Shown: positions 5,770 to 15,600 of the stretch, one piece after another | How the letters are laid out: each line of letters begins with the position of its first letter | Position numbering within the stretch: the stretch's first letter is position 1 | Assembly: GCA_030039005.1 (NCBI GenBank) | Contig: JASHQT010000494.1 | Location: forward strand, 1-21,236 | Source: Bryobacteraceae bacterium | Lineage (GTDB): Bacteria; Acidobacteriota; Terriglobia; Bryobacterales; Bryobacteraceae | Length of the DNA: 21,236 nucleotides | Direction of reading: 5' to 3' | Translations under genes and position numbers: made by a program | Notes under the pieces: model-generated | Databases searched by the model: none | The model's input: the letters and a program-made list of their open reading frames with translations, nothing else | What the model was told of the DNA's origin: nothing

Positions 5770-7488
5770 GTGCGCCTCTCCGCACTCCTCCTGCTCTGCA
5801 CCGCCCTCCAAGCCCAGACCACTGCTCGCCGCCTGAATCGTTACGAATACAGCGCCACCATCCGCGACCTCCTCGCCGTTCCGTTCAACCCCGCCGCCGA
5901 TTTTCCCACCGACGATTCCGGCTACGGCTTCGATAACATCGCCAGCGTCCTCTCCACATCACCCAGCCTCATGGAACATTACCTCGCCGCCGCGGAAAAA
6001 GTCGCCAGGGCTGCCATAGTCCCTCCCACCCCTCCCGCGCCCTCTGTCCAGCGCTTCACGGCCACCGATTTTCATTTCAAAGTCGATTTCGAGGGCGATT
6101 ACGACGTCCTGATCGTCACCCAGATCGCCAAGAGTGACCCTTCCGATCCCGTCACCTTCTCCATCGATGGCGTCCCAATTGAAACTGGCGGCAACGAATT
6201 TCGCATCCACTTCGGCCGCGGCAATCCGCGCCTCTGGGCCGATTCGCCGTATCTTCGCTACGTCGAGCTCCGCGGCCCCTACAATCCCCTCCCGCCGCCG
6301 CTTCCCGAAAGCTATTTCCGCGTTTTCCGCTGCGGTCACTCGCCCGGCCATCACACGCTCGCCTGCGCCCGCGCGAATCTCGCCGACTTCGCCCGTCGCG
6401 CCTATCGTAGGCCCATCACCGACGACGAACTCGACGGCCTGATGCACTTCGTCGAACAGGCTCCCAGCATCGATCGCGGCATGCAACTCGCCCTTGAGGC
6501 CATCCTCGTCTCGCCGAAATTCCTCTTCCGCATCGAACCCGAATCCGGCCTCGACGATTTCCAGTTCGCCTCGCGCCTCTCTTATTTGCTGTGGAGCAGC
6601 ATGCCTGACGACGAGCTGTTCTCACTCGCCGCCCAACACCGCCTGCGTGATCCGGAAGTCCTCCGCGCCCAGATCCACCGCATGTTGCTCGACTCCAAAT
6701 CGCGCGCCCTTGCCGAAAACTTCGCCGGCCAGTGGCTCGAAACGCGCAATCTCGCGAGCATCCATCCCGATCCGGTCAAGTTCCCTGAGTTCACCCCCGC
6801 GCTGCGCCGCGACATGCAGCGCGAAACCGAGCTATTCTTCGACTCCATTTTTCGCGGCGATCGTCCGATTTCCGATTTCCTCGCCGCCAACTACACATTC
6901 TTGAACCAGCGCCTCGCCGCGTTCTACGGCATCCCCAACGTCCAAGGCCCGCAGTTCCGCCGCGTCGATCTTCCGCCCGGTTCCCATCGCGGCGGTATCC
7001 TCACCCAAGCCGCCATCCTCACCGTCACTTCTTATCCCGCCCGCACCTCACCCGTTCTGCGCGGCAAATGGATTCTCGAAAACTTGCTCGATTCCCCGCC
7101 GCCTCCTCCGCCGCCCAACGTCCCCAAGCTCGAGGAAACATCCTTGGGCGTAACCGCCACCGTGCGCCAGCGCCTCGAACGGCATCGTGCCAATCCCGCT
7201 TGCAGCGGCTGCCACACGCGCATGGACCCGCTCGGTTTCGGCCTCGAAAACTACGACGCCATCGGCCGCTGGCGCACCCAGGACGGCAATCTGCCCATCG
7301 ATTCGGGCGACGGCCCCGAAGCCCTGAAGCAGCATCTCCTCGCCGAGCAGGACCGCTTCGCCCGCTGTTTCGCCTCCAAGCTCGCCACCTACGCGCTCGG
7401 CCACAAGGCGACCTTTCCCTCTGCCAAAGGGAACGAAACCTTCTTCCAGCTCGTCGAAGAAATCATGACCGGGGATGCGCGTGACTAA
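5770..7488 (+). CDS. DUF1592/DUF1588/DUF1585 exported protein
   Basis: A 572-residue exported protein of the multi-domain type common in Planctomycetes, Acidobacteria and myxobacteria. The GTG at 5770 is chosen because a signal peptide follows (RLSALLLLCTALQAQ). After it come a DUF1587-like start (RRLNRYEYSATIRDLL), a DUF1595-like segment near 206-260 (FARRAYRRP), DUF1592 near 261-400 (FASRLSYLLW), DUF1588 near 405-500 and DUF1585 near 510-570. A haem-type CSGCH motif lies at C478-H482 within DUF1588. The separate N-terminal cytochrome c domain found in many relatives is absent, so the protein is shorter than usual. Biochemical activity is unknown; the pairing with DUF1552 is conserved. GC-rich, with many C-ending codons. 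The start has AAAAG directly before it rather than a spaced ribosome binding site. Confidence 0.8.
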   Translation: MRLSALLLLCTALQAQTTARRLNRYEYSATIRDLLAVPFNPAADFPTDDSGYGFDNIASVLSTSPSLMEHYLAAAEKVARAAIVPPTPPAPSVQRFTATDFHFKVDFEGDYDVLIVTQIAKSDPSDPVTFSIDGVPIETGGNEFRIHFGRGNPRLWADSPYLRYVELRGPYNPLPPPLPESYFRVFRCGHSPGHHTLACARANLADFARRAYRRPITDDELDGLMHFVEQAPSIDRGMQLALEAILVSPKFLFRIEPESGLDDFQFASRLSYLLWSSMPDDELFSLAAQHRLRDPEVLRAQIHRMLLDSKSRALAENFAGQWLETRNLASIHPDPVKFPEFTPALRRDMQRETELFFDSIFRGDRPISDFLAANYTFLNQRLAAFYGIPNVQGPQFRRVDLPPGSHRGGILTQAAILTVTSYPARTSPVLRGKWILENLLDSPPPPPPPNVPKLEETSLGVTATVRQRLERHRANPACSGCHTRMDPLGFGLENYDAIGRWRTQDGNLPIDSGDGPEALKQHLLAEQDRFARCFASKLATYALGHKATFPSAKGNETFFQLVEEIMTGDARD

Positions 7489-8767
7489 TCGCATGACCCG
7501 CCGCGCCCTCCTCCGCGCGATGGGCGCATGCATCTCATTACCTCTCCTGGACGCGATGACGCCTTCCGCTCCCACCACGCATCTCGCTTTCGTCTACGTC
7601 CCCAACGGCATCATCATGGACCAATGGACGCCGTTGACTGACGGCGCGGATTTTGAGCTCCCCCGCATCCTTGCCCCGCTCGCGCCACACCGCGATAACA
7701 TCTCAGTGCTCTCCGGGCTCACCCAAAATACCGGCCGAGCTCTCGGCGACGCCGATGGCGACCACGCTCGTGCCTCGGCCACGTACTTGACCGGCGTTCA
7801 TCCGAAAAAGACCGACGGGCCCGGCATCCACGCTGGCATTTCCGTCGATCAGGTTGCCGCCAGCCACGTGGGTGCCGCAACAAAATTGTCATCGCTCGAA
7901 CTGGCCTGCGAGGACGGCCGCTTGGTCGGCAATTGCGATTCCGGCTATAGCTGCGCCTACAGCAACACGCTCTCCTGGCGCACTCCCACCACGCCGCTCC
8001 CGCCCGAAACGAATCCCCGCGTCGTGTTCGAGCGCTTGTTCGGTGCACTCGACGAAAACCCGGCCGATCGCCTCCAGCGGCTGCAGGATGAAACAAGCAT
8101 CCTCGATTATGTTTTGGACGACACGCGCCGCCTCACCGCCCGCCTCGGCGCTTCCGATAACCATAAAATCGACGAATACCTGACTGCCGTCCGCGAAATC
8201 GAGCGCCGCATTCAAATCGCCGAGAAAGACGACAGCCAAACTCCGCCCTCGTTTCAAAAACCCAACGGCGTCCCCGCCGATTTCAGCGATTACGCGACAT
8301 TGATGTCGGATCTCATGGTCGCCGCGTTTCAGTCCGGCTCCACGCGCGTCGCTACCTTCATGCTGGGTCGCGAAGGCAGCCTGCGCGCCTACCGCGAAAT
8401 CGGCATTTCAGACGCCCACCATCCGCTCACGCACCACTCCGGCAATCCCGAATTGATTGAAAAGGTCGTCCGCATCAACACCTATCACATCGAACAATTC
8501 GCGTACTTATTAGGCAAATTGAAATCGACGCCCGATGGCGATGGCAGCCTGCTCGATCATGCGCAGATCGTCTACGGCAGCGGTTTGAGCGACGGCAACC
8601 GGCACCAACATAACAATCTTCCGGTTCTCGTAGCCGGTTCATCCGGCGGCCGCCACATCACGTATCCGGCCGAAACACCCATGAACAACCTGCACCTCGC
8701 CCTGCTCGATCGCATGGGCGTCCGCATGGATTCGTTGGGCGATTCCAGTGGAGAATTGTTCACATGA
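7475..8767 (+). CDS. DUF1552 exported protein (Tat-like signal)
   Basis: A 430-residue protein. The N-terminus has a twin-arginine-like signal (MTRRALLRAMGA, with Arg9-Arg10) and a short hydrophobic stretch, so export in folded form is likely. The body matches the DUF1552 family: FVYVPNGIIMDQW, SVLSGL near residue 80, DGDHARASATYLTG, NSYSCAYSN-like GYSCAYSNTLSW, SYDMLGREGS-like FMLGREGS and NNLHLALLDRMGV at the end. The family resembles the sulfatase/alkaline phosphatase fold in shape, but no activity is proven. The gene overlaps the DUF1592 gene by 14 nt (start ATG 7475 after GGGG), and a second ATG at 7493 is possible. The two proteins almost always occur together and probably act together outside the cytoplasm. 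Confidence 0.85.
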   Translation: MRVTNRMTRRALLRAMGACISLPLLDAMTPSAPTTHLAFVYVPNGIIMDQWTPLTDGADFELPRILAPLAPHRDNISVLSGLTQNTGRALGDADGDHARASATYLTGVHPKKTDGPGIHAGISVDQVAASHVGAATKLSSLELACEDGRLVGNCDSGYSCAYSNTLSWRTPTTPLPPETNPRVVFERLFGALDENPADRLQRLQDETSILDYVLDDTRRLTARLGASDNHKIDEYLTAVREIERRIQIAEKDDSQTPPSFQKPNGVPADFSDYATLMSDLMVAAFQSGSTRVATFMLGREGSLRAYREIGISDAHHPLTHHSGNPELIEKVVRINTYHIEQFAYLLGKLKSTPDGDGSLLDHAQIVYGSGLSDGNRHQHNNLPVLVAGSSGGRHITYPAETPMNNLHLALLDRMGVRMDSLGDSSGELFT

Positions 8768-9258
8768 TCCGGCTGACCATGTTCCTGTTTGCGTCCTCTC
8801 TCTTGGCGTTCCCTCAAGCCCCCGCGTCGCCTGCTCAATCCATCGCCGCCGGCTTTCAGGATGTCAATCGCCGCCTGCTCGACATGGCCAAGGATTTTCC
8901 CGAAGCCAAGTACGGCTACCGCGCCACCAAGGACGTTCGCTCCTTTCGCGAAGTCATCATTCACGTCGCTTCCGGCAACGCATATGCCGCTAAAGCAGGC
9001 CGCGGCGAGAAGGTGAAGTGGGACGAGATCGATCCCACGGGTTACACTACGAAAGCGGCAGCCGTCGCGCTGCTCGAAAAAACCATTGCGGACGCCACCG
9101 CCACCTTAAAGGCCACGCCGCCGGATCGCTGGTCCAAAACCGTCGAGCCGTGGCTCGATGTGATTGAACACGCCGGAGAACATTATGGCCAGCTTGTGGT
9201 TTATTATCGTAACAACGGGATGGTGCCTCCCGAGACCCGTCACAACGCCAACAGGTGA
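8764..9258 (+). CDS. secreted DinB-family protein
   Basis: A 164-residue DinB-superfamily protein starting at ATG 8764 inside the stop codon of the DUF1552 gene (ATGA overlap), so it is probably translationally coupled. Residues 1-24 look like a signal peptide (FLFASSLLAFPQAPASPAQ), which is unusual for DinB proteins but seen in this kind of bacterium. The four-helix-bundle metal-binding histidines appear as His67 (EVIIHVAS), His136 and His140 (EHAGEHYGQ), so the site looks complete. DinB proteins are metal-dependent thiol-transferase-like enzymes of mostly unknown substrate. Its end overlaps the end of the converging addA-like gene by 19 bp. Confidence 0.8.
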   Translation: MIRLTMFLFASSLLAFPQAPASPAQSIAAGFQDVNRRLLDMAKDFPEAKYGYRATKDVRSFREVIIHVASGNAYAAKAGRGEKVKWDEIDPTGYTTKAAAVALLEKTIADATATLKATPPDRWSKTVEPWLDVIEHAGEHYGQLVVYYRNNGMVPPETRHNANR

Positions 9259-12200
9259 GCCTCCACCGGCGCATTATTGAGGCGCGCCAGGGCAAAACAA
9301 TACCAGGACAATTGATTTTCGTAGCGCTTTCGCGCTCCTGCGATTTCCGCGTCGGTTTTGAAATCGATGACGTGCCACGTTCCGTTTTCCTCGAACGCCA
9401 GGTCGATCACGCCTTCGAGCATACGACGGCCTTGCATACGAGTGGTTGCGAGCTTCAAAAGAATCGGCAGCTCTCTGCGGCACAGTTTCGACTTTCGCGC
9501 TCGCTCCAGCAGCGGATGTTTCATCGCTGCCGCCGCGGCTTCGGCGGCGTGTTCGATTTCCTGCTCGGTCGCGCCCAATACTCGTCCGTGAACCTTTGCC
9601 AATGGCACGAGATCGGCGCCATCCAGCGCGGCATCGCGCAGGATCGTATGGACCAAAGTTCCGAATCGCGCGCCGCCGGGCCTTCCCGGCGCTTTCGGCA
9701 CTGTTTCAAAATGCACCGCGATCGAAAATCCTTCGGGCGCGCTGGCTGCTTCAGTCGCCGTGAAGACATCGAATTCCTGCTCGTGTCCCGCCGCGTTCGC
9801 CCGTTCGCGCCGTGCTTGCCATTCATGATAAGCGGTCAGGCTGGGCGACTCGTCTTCATTGAGATCGCCCGTCAGAATTTCTTCCTGCCGCAGCCCCAGG
9901 TTGGCCGGCGGCGTCAGTTTCAGAGTTTTCGGATCCCACCAAACCACTTCATGTGTTCCTTGCTGCGGCGTGTGCAGCCCCGGCTGCACGGAGGGTTCCT
10001 CGCGCTCCATGATCGGGCGATTGAATACCGAAGCATCGCCGAATTCTGGACAGCCCTCGCCTCGCGTTGCGTGGCGGTACCGGTCGTGCGCCGGATAGAT
10101 GGCTTTGTTCAGCGGCGCAAGCCATCCGTCGACCGGTTCATCGCCCACGCTCGGAATCACCAGCAGATCGCGCGCGCGAGTCGCCGCTACGTAGGCCACG
10201 CGAACGCCTTCAGCGCGCTCCCGTTCGCGCTCCTGCGCGTCGTTCTCGTGCAGTTCCCAAGGCGCGCAGCGCAGCAGTCGCTGGGCGCACAGACCCTCGC
10301 GCGCATCGACGTAGCGGTCCGGGTCGCCGGCCGCGATATGCGCGGTCATGTCCGCCAGAATCACTACGGGAAATTCCAGACCTTTGGCCGCGTGCACCGT
10401 CATCAGCCGCACGCCTTCGGCGCCTTCTTCAAGCACCGGCGCTTCGGCGGATTCGGCCTTTTCCGACTGTGCTTCCAGTTCTTCCACGAAACCGCGAAAC
10501 GAAACGCCGCCCGAGAGCTCGAACGTCCGCGCGAGGTCGGCCACACGATAGACGTTGGCAAGAACCTGGTGTCCGGCGGGGCGCAAGGCGAATCCGGCGT
10601 GCGCGCGAGTGGCTTCGAGCAGCGAATTTACGGTATCGGCAATCGGCCTGCGATTCCGCCCGCGATGCAGATCGGCCAGCAGGTCGAGAGCTTCGCGAAT
10701 CGGTTGAAAGTCCTCGCTCAGATCTTCAGGCAGCGCGCGAAACGGATGCAGCCGGCCGATTTCGTGATGGAAACGCAGCAGCAGATTGTCTGGAATCGCG
10801 AACAGGGAGCCCTTCAGCGTGGCGAACACCGAAAGCTCGTCGTCGGGCCATTCGATGGCCGTCAGCGCCGCGCGCATGGTTTCCACTTCTTCGCGGCTAT
10901 GAAACGATTTCGAGCCTACCAGAAGGTGCGGGATCTCGCGTGCTTCCAGGTTCCGGACATAATCACGCGTAATGTCCTTTCCATAATTGGTGAAACGGCG
11001 AAACAGCACGCAAATGTGGCGCGAGGAAATAGGAGCAAGTTCAGACCCTCTTTCCGGATCGCGCACTTGCCAGCCGCTTTCGCGGACCAGCCATTCGACA
11101 AACGCGACAATTGTGTCGGGCAGACAGGCGTCGATGGCGGCGCGCGAGATGCGCATGCTGCCGTAGGGCCGGGGCGCGGGCAGCGCGACGATGCTGGGTT
11201 GTCCGGCAAGAGCCGGTGTGTCGCCGTGCAGCGGGGCGTAAGCCGCCTGGCCGGCCGATGCATCGTCCTGCATCTCTGTTTGAAACGCGGAATTCACCAA
11301 ATGTTGGATCGGCCGGACGGCCCGGAAACTCGTGGTAAGCTGCACCACGCCCACGCCACAGGTGGCGAGCGTATCGCGGATATCCCGATACAGAACCACA
11401 TCGGCACGGCGAAACTTATAGATCGATTGCTTGGGATCTCCCACCACGAAAAGTTTGCCCGGCTTGGGCGCCGCTTTCCGCCAGTCCGATTTGCCGGCAT
11501 CGTCCGCGGCGAGCAACAGCAGGATCTCGGCTTGCAGCGGATCGGTATCCTGAAATTCGTCGATGAAAATGTGCGTGAAACGGTCCTGCAAATAGCGGCG
11601 AACATCGGGCTGGTTGCGCACCAAATCGCGCGCGAGCAGCAGCAGATCCAAGAAATCCAGCTTGCCCGCGCGGCGCTTGAGGCGGTCGTATTCTTCCACC
11701 AGCTCCCACATCTCCGCGCGCAGCGTGGCCGCGAGATCGGCCCCGGCGGCGTGCTGGAATGTCTCGAGTTGCTCGATCAGATGAGCGCGCGCCTGCACCA
11801 CCTGCTCGCGCGGAACGCCGTCGGCGAAAAAGCCCGAACCTTTTTGCGGGTTCTGGTTGATGTCGCGGATCAGCTTGATCAGGAGGCTTTCAAGGGCATC
11901 ATAATCGCGGGGGCCGGCCGCTTCCGCGCGGTCGATCCATGTCAGCAGGGCGCGCGCCGGTTGGAGCGATTTCACCAGATTGTCGTTGCGCCTCGCGCAG
12001 CGCGACGCGGCTTCGCCGATCACGCGCACCTGCTCTACCAGCCGATCGATTTCCGCCTCGCGGCGAAATTCCTTGATGCGCCACGGCGCGGGATGATCGC
12101 GCCATTCGATCAGCTTCCAGGCTGCGTATTGCAGTTGCTCGATAGGCGACGGGGCATCGGCGGATTCGCGCGAAGCCAGGCGCACCAGCGCGCGCCGGAG

Positions 12201-12683
12201 TCCGGGAGCGCCTTCGCTGAGCTTGTGTTCGAGCCACGCGCGGAAGGCGCGCTCATAGATCCGTGAAGCCTGCCGATCGTTCAATTCCTCGAACGCGGGG
12301 TCGACCACGGCTTCCACCGGGCGCTCGCGTAGAATCTGAGCGCAGAAGGAATGAATGGTTCCGATGGAGGCTTCTTCCAGGTGCTCGAGTGCGTGTTCGA
12401 TGTGCGAACGCCAGGCTGGATCCTTCGCGGCTTCGCGCGCGCGGTCCAATTCCTGGCGCAGGCGCAGCTTCAGTTCGCCGGCGGCCTTGTTGGTGAAGGT
12501 GACGGCCACGATGCGATCGATGGTCGTGAGGCCGCTGGCCAAAACGGCGACGATGCGGGCGATCAGTTCGGTAGTCTTGCCGGTTCCGGCCGAGGCTTCG
12601 ACCAGCAGGCTTTCACAGAGCGATGTGCGGATGCGCTCGCGCGCGGCGCGGTCGTCGAGTCGGGGCTGAATCACCGGGGTCAT
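9240..12683 (-). CDS. addA: AddA-like UvrD helicase-nuclease
   Basis: A 1147-residue helicase-nuclease subunit. The ATG at 12683 overlaps the upstream gene's stop (ATGA), and conserved sequence begins soon after it; in-frame sequence further upstream lies inside addB. SF1 helicase motifs are in order: Walker A ASAGTGKT (30-37), DEFQDTD near 375, VVGDPKQSIYKFR, TTSFR, MTVHAAKGLEFPVV and VAATRARDLL. A C-terminal PD-(D/E)XK nuclease follows with FGTLVHTIL, GVIDLAFEENG (Asp1094), VIDFKTD (Asp1107, Lys1109) and the QLSWY motif. This matches AddA/RexA: it would unwind and cut double-strand ends to prepare them for RecA and to destroy foreign linear DNA. All catalytic residues appear intact. It could also be called a RecB-like protein. 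Confidence 0.88.
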   Translation of the reverse strand: MTPVIQPRLDDRAARERIRTSLCESLLVEASAGTGKTTELIARIVAVLASGLTTIDRIVAVTFTNKAAGELKLRLRQELDRAREAAKDPAWRSHIEHALEHLEEASIGTIHSFCAQILRERPVEAVVDPAFEELNDRQASRIYERAFRAWLEHKLSEGAPGLRRALVRLASRESADAPSPIEQLQYAAWKLIEWRDHPAPWRIKEFRREAEIDRLVEQVRVIGEAASRCARRNDNLVKSLQPARALLTWIDRAEAAGPRDYDALESLLIKLIRDINQNPQKGSGFFADGVPREQVVQARAHLIEQLETFQHAAGADLAATLRAEMWELVEEYDRLKRRAGKLDFLDLLLLARDLVRNQPDVRRYLQDRFTHIFIDEFQDTDPLQAEILLLLAADDAGKSDWRKAAPKPGKLFVVGDPKQSIYKFRRADVVLYRDIRDTLATCGVGVVQLTTSFRAVRPIQHLVNSAFQTEMQDDASAGQAAYAPLHGDTPALAGQPSIVALPAPRPYGSMRISRAAIDACLPDTIVAFVEWLVRESGWQVRDPERGSELAPISSRHICVLFRRFTNYGKDITRDYVRNLEAREIPHLLVGSKSFHSREEVETMRAALTAIEWPDDELSVFATLKGSLFAIPDNLLLRFHHEIGRLHPFRALPEDLSEDFQPIREALDLLADLHRGRNRRPIADTVNSLLEATRAHAGFALRPAGHQVLANVYRVADLARTFELSGGVSFRGFVEELEAQSEKAESAEAPVLEEGAEGVRLMTVHAAKGLEFPVVILADMTAHIAAGDPDRYVDAREGLCAQRLLRCAPWELHENDAQERERERAEGVRVAYVAATRARDLLVIPSVGDEPVDGWLAPLNKAIYPAHDRYRHATRGEGCPEFGDASVFNRPIMEREEPSVQPGLHTPQQGTHEVVWWDPKTLKLTPPANLGLRQEEILTGDLNEDESPSLTAYHEWQARRERANAAGHEQEFDVFTATEAASAPEGFSIAVHFETVPKAPGRPGGARFGTLVHTILRDAALDGADLVPLAKVHGRVLGATEQEIEHAAEAAAAAMKHPLLERARKSKLCRRELPILLKLATTRMQGRRMLEGVIDLAFEENGTWHVIDFKTDAEIAGARKRYENQLSWYCFALARLNNAPVEAHLLAL

Positions 12684-15600
12684 GGCAGTTGCCGGATTTG
12701 GATGAGCGCATCCAGGCGATCGGGCAGTTTGCGTTTCACGCGGATCTCTTCGTAGGGCCCGCACACGGCGGTGTAATCGCATTGAGCACAGGCGCCGGTT
12801 TTGGGCGCGGCGGGCAGAAAGCCGTCTTCGAGCGCATGGTCGATGGTGTCGAGCACGCGGCGCAGGCGGAGGCGCGACTCGTCCTGGAGCGGAATATCGA
12901 TGGAGAAAAAACCGCCGCGCTGGGTGCAATAAAACAGCCGGCCGCATTCGACAGATTCGCCCAACAATGTTTCAGCGGCCTGCGCGTACAGCAAGGGCTG
13001 GAGGTGCACACCACCGCCGACGTAGTGCGGGTGCTCGGCAGGCGGCTTGCCGGTCTTGTGGTCGGTGACGCGGAGCGCTCCAGTTTTTACATGGCGTTCC
13101 ACGAGATCGATAGAGCCGCGCAATCGAACGCCGTCGAAAATAACAGCCTCCTGCTTGGTGCTGTGCGGATCGCGGTCTGGACCGGCGGGCAAGCCGAAAG
13201 CGAATTCCGAGTACAGGGGAAGCCACTCGGAGTGGTTGGCAACGGCATGCTGCAGCCAGCCCCGGAGATCAGTTCGTACGCTTTCGATTTCACTTTTCCA
13301 AACGCGAGGGATAGCGGGCGCGAGATCCTCTTCGAAGCGCGCCGCCACGCGATCCAGCACTCGGTCGACGAGGTCAAGCAGATTCGAAGAGTGCGCACGA
13401 GCGAGTTCCCGAAAGAGCTCGAATTGCGCCGAATGAAAGAGTGCGCCGCGGGTCAGTGGATCCATTTGCTCCAAATGCGCCGACTCCTCGCGTGGGCGGA
13501 ACTGAAAAATGGCGTGCAGGACGAAGCGATAGGGGCAGGCCGAGAAATGTTGCAGCGAGGACGGCGAGTAACTGCGGCGGGCTAGACGCTGGGAAGCGAG
13601 AGCCTGGAGCGTGGCGGCATCCGCGTCGACGATTCCGTCGGCCGCGGTCCAGCGATTGCGCCAGCGCCGTCCGCGCGCGCGGAGAGAGCGGGCAAGCGCT
13701 GTGTTGGTTTGCATTAGGTAACGGGCGCTGCCGGTGGCCGCGGCACCGCGAAGCTTGAGCGAGGCGTGCAGAGACGCCAGATCGTATTCCGCGTTATCGA
13801 TGCCGGCGCGAGGATCGGCGGGTGCGGGCCAATCCAGGCGCGATGGCGCCGCGCGGGCAGCGCGTTTTTCGAATTCGCGCAACGACGGCAGGCGGCCTTC
13901 GGCGGCGCGGATCACTTCGAGCGCATAAAAAGACGGCACGCGCGCGCGAGACTGCGCGATGTCCATGCGCGGATAGGAGACGATCAGGCTTTGTGAGGCG
14001 GCCGCGGCGGCAGAGCGCAGCAACAAGCGTTCGGCGGCCACGCGCTGTTCCTGCGTGGCGAGACCCGCCGGAAGTTTGCGGCGGTATTCATCGAGCAGCA
14101 GAGGGTCTTCGAGGGAGCGGCGGGGAAAAAGGCCTTCGGCGAGGCCGGGCAGAAAGACGACCTCGAAGGTGCGCCCGCGCGCTTCTTCGATGGAACCGAC
14201 AAAGACGCGGCCGTAGCGGCGTTTGGAAGGCTCCACGCGAAGGAAAGTCAGGCGATCGGAGAGAACTTCGTAGAGTTCGTCGAGCGAGACGGGGCCGACG
14301 TCGCGCATGGGTTCGAGTTCGCTCAAAACAGCGAGGACGGATTCGGGACGGCGGAGAGCCGTTTGCGCCAAACCGGCGAGGCGGTCGAGCCATTCGCCCC
14401 AGGCCGCCGAAGACGGAAGAGCGCCCAGCAGTTCGATCAGAGGAAGCGCGAAATGTTCCAAACGTTTTAGCTGGGTTATGCGGCGTTCGACATGGGTGCG
14501 CAGCGAATCGTCTTCCGACTCCAGGTCGCGCAGCTGCGCGTGCAGTTCGGCATCCAGGCCGCGCAGGCGCCGGGCCCAACGCTCGCGGCCGCCGATGACG
14601 GCGGCGTCTACCAGGAGCTTTTCCCATCCAACGGGGACATCGAGCGGCGGGGCGTCTTCTGGGGCAAATTGCGCGGCTTCGACTCCGGGCGGCGGCGTTT
14701 CAAAATTCGTAAGAATGTCGTCGTCCGCGGGAATCCATTGCGGTGCGTGGGCGAGCGGAGCGCCAGCGGAATCGAGAGGCGGCGTCTGGCCGAGCGACAG
14801 ATATTCGGCAAAGCGCGAGGCGGAGCAATGATCGGCGGCGCAGGCCAATAGCGCAAGAAAAGCGCGGCCGGCCGGAGCGGGACGCGCGGCGCCCCGGCTG
14901 AAATAGTGACGAATGCCCGCGCGGCGCAGCGCTTCTTCGACGAGCGGCTGATAAAGGTCGACGTTGCGGAGCAAGATAGCGACGCGATCGAACCGTGTGC
15001 CCTGCTCGGCGAGCGCGCGGATCCGGCGCGCGATTTCCACGCACTCGAAACTTTCACCGGGGGCGGAGAAAAGCAGCGACGGATCGGGCGGCGCGATGGG
15101 CGGCGGTTCGGACGAGAACAGCCATGCGCGCACGCGATCGAGCGTGGCCACGAGCGGAGTGCGATCGAGATCCACGGCGCGCGTCGAGAGAATGCGTTCG
15201 AGCGATGGAATGGCTTCATCGCCGGTGATCGCAGTGGCGAAAACGTGGGGCGACGAATTGATGAGGTTGGCGAGCAGCCGCTCATGACTGGACGACTCGA
15301 TGGGCACGCCGAGCAGAAGCACGGGCAGGCCCGCATAGCGATGAGCGGCGCGAGAGGCTTCTTCGGCGGCCAGGCGCAGCAGCAGCGGGAAGTCCGCCAT
15401 GGAGCGCTCGTCGAGCTCCGCTTCGTAAAGATCCATCAGGTGCGCCAGATCGCGGCCCGGTGCGCCGACGGCGGCGAGAGATGGCGCGTCCACGGATTCC
15501 AGGCGAAGTTCGGTGATCGTTCTGGCGAGCGCGCGCGCGAAGCCCGGCGTTTGCGCGACGGGAGCGAAGTACGGCAAACGCTGCCCGGATGCGGCGGAAT

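Noticed and set aside
9255..12266. A 1003-codon open frame on the + strand opposite addA
   Set aside because: It is the antisense of a gene with all helicase and nuclease motifs. High GC content depletes stop codons in the opposite frame, and its translation has no recognisable domain.
12623..13585. Open frame on the + strand opposite the addB 3' end
   Set aside because: The minus strand carries the nuclease motif and iron-sulfur cysteines here, and the + frame shows no family features.
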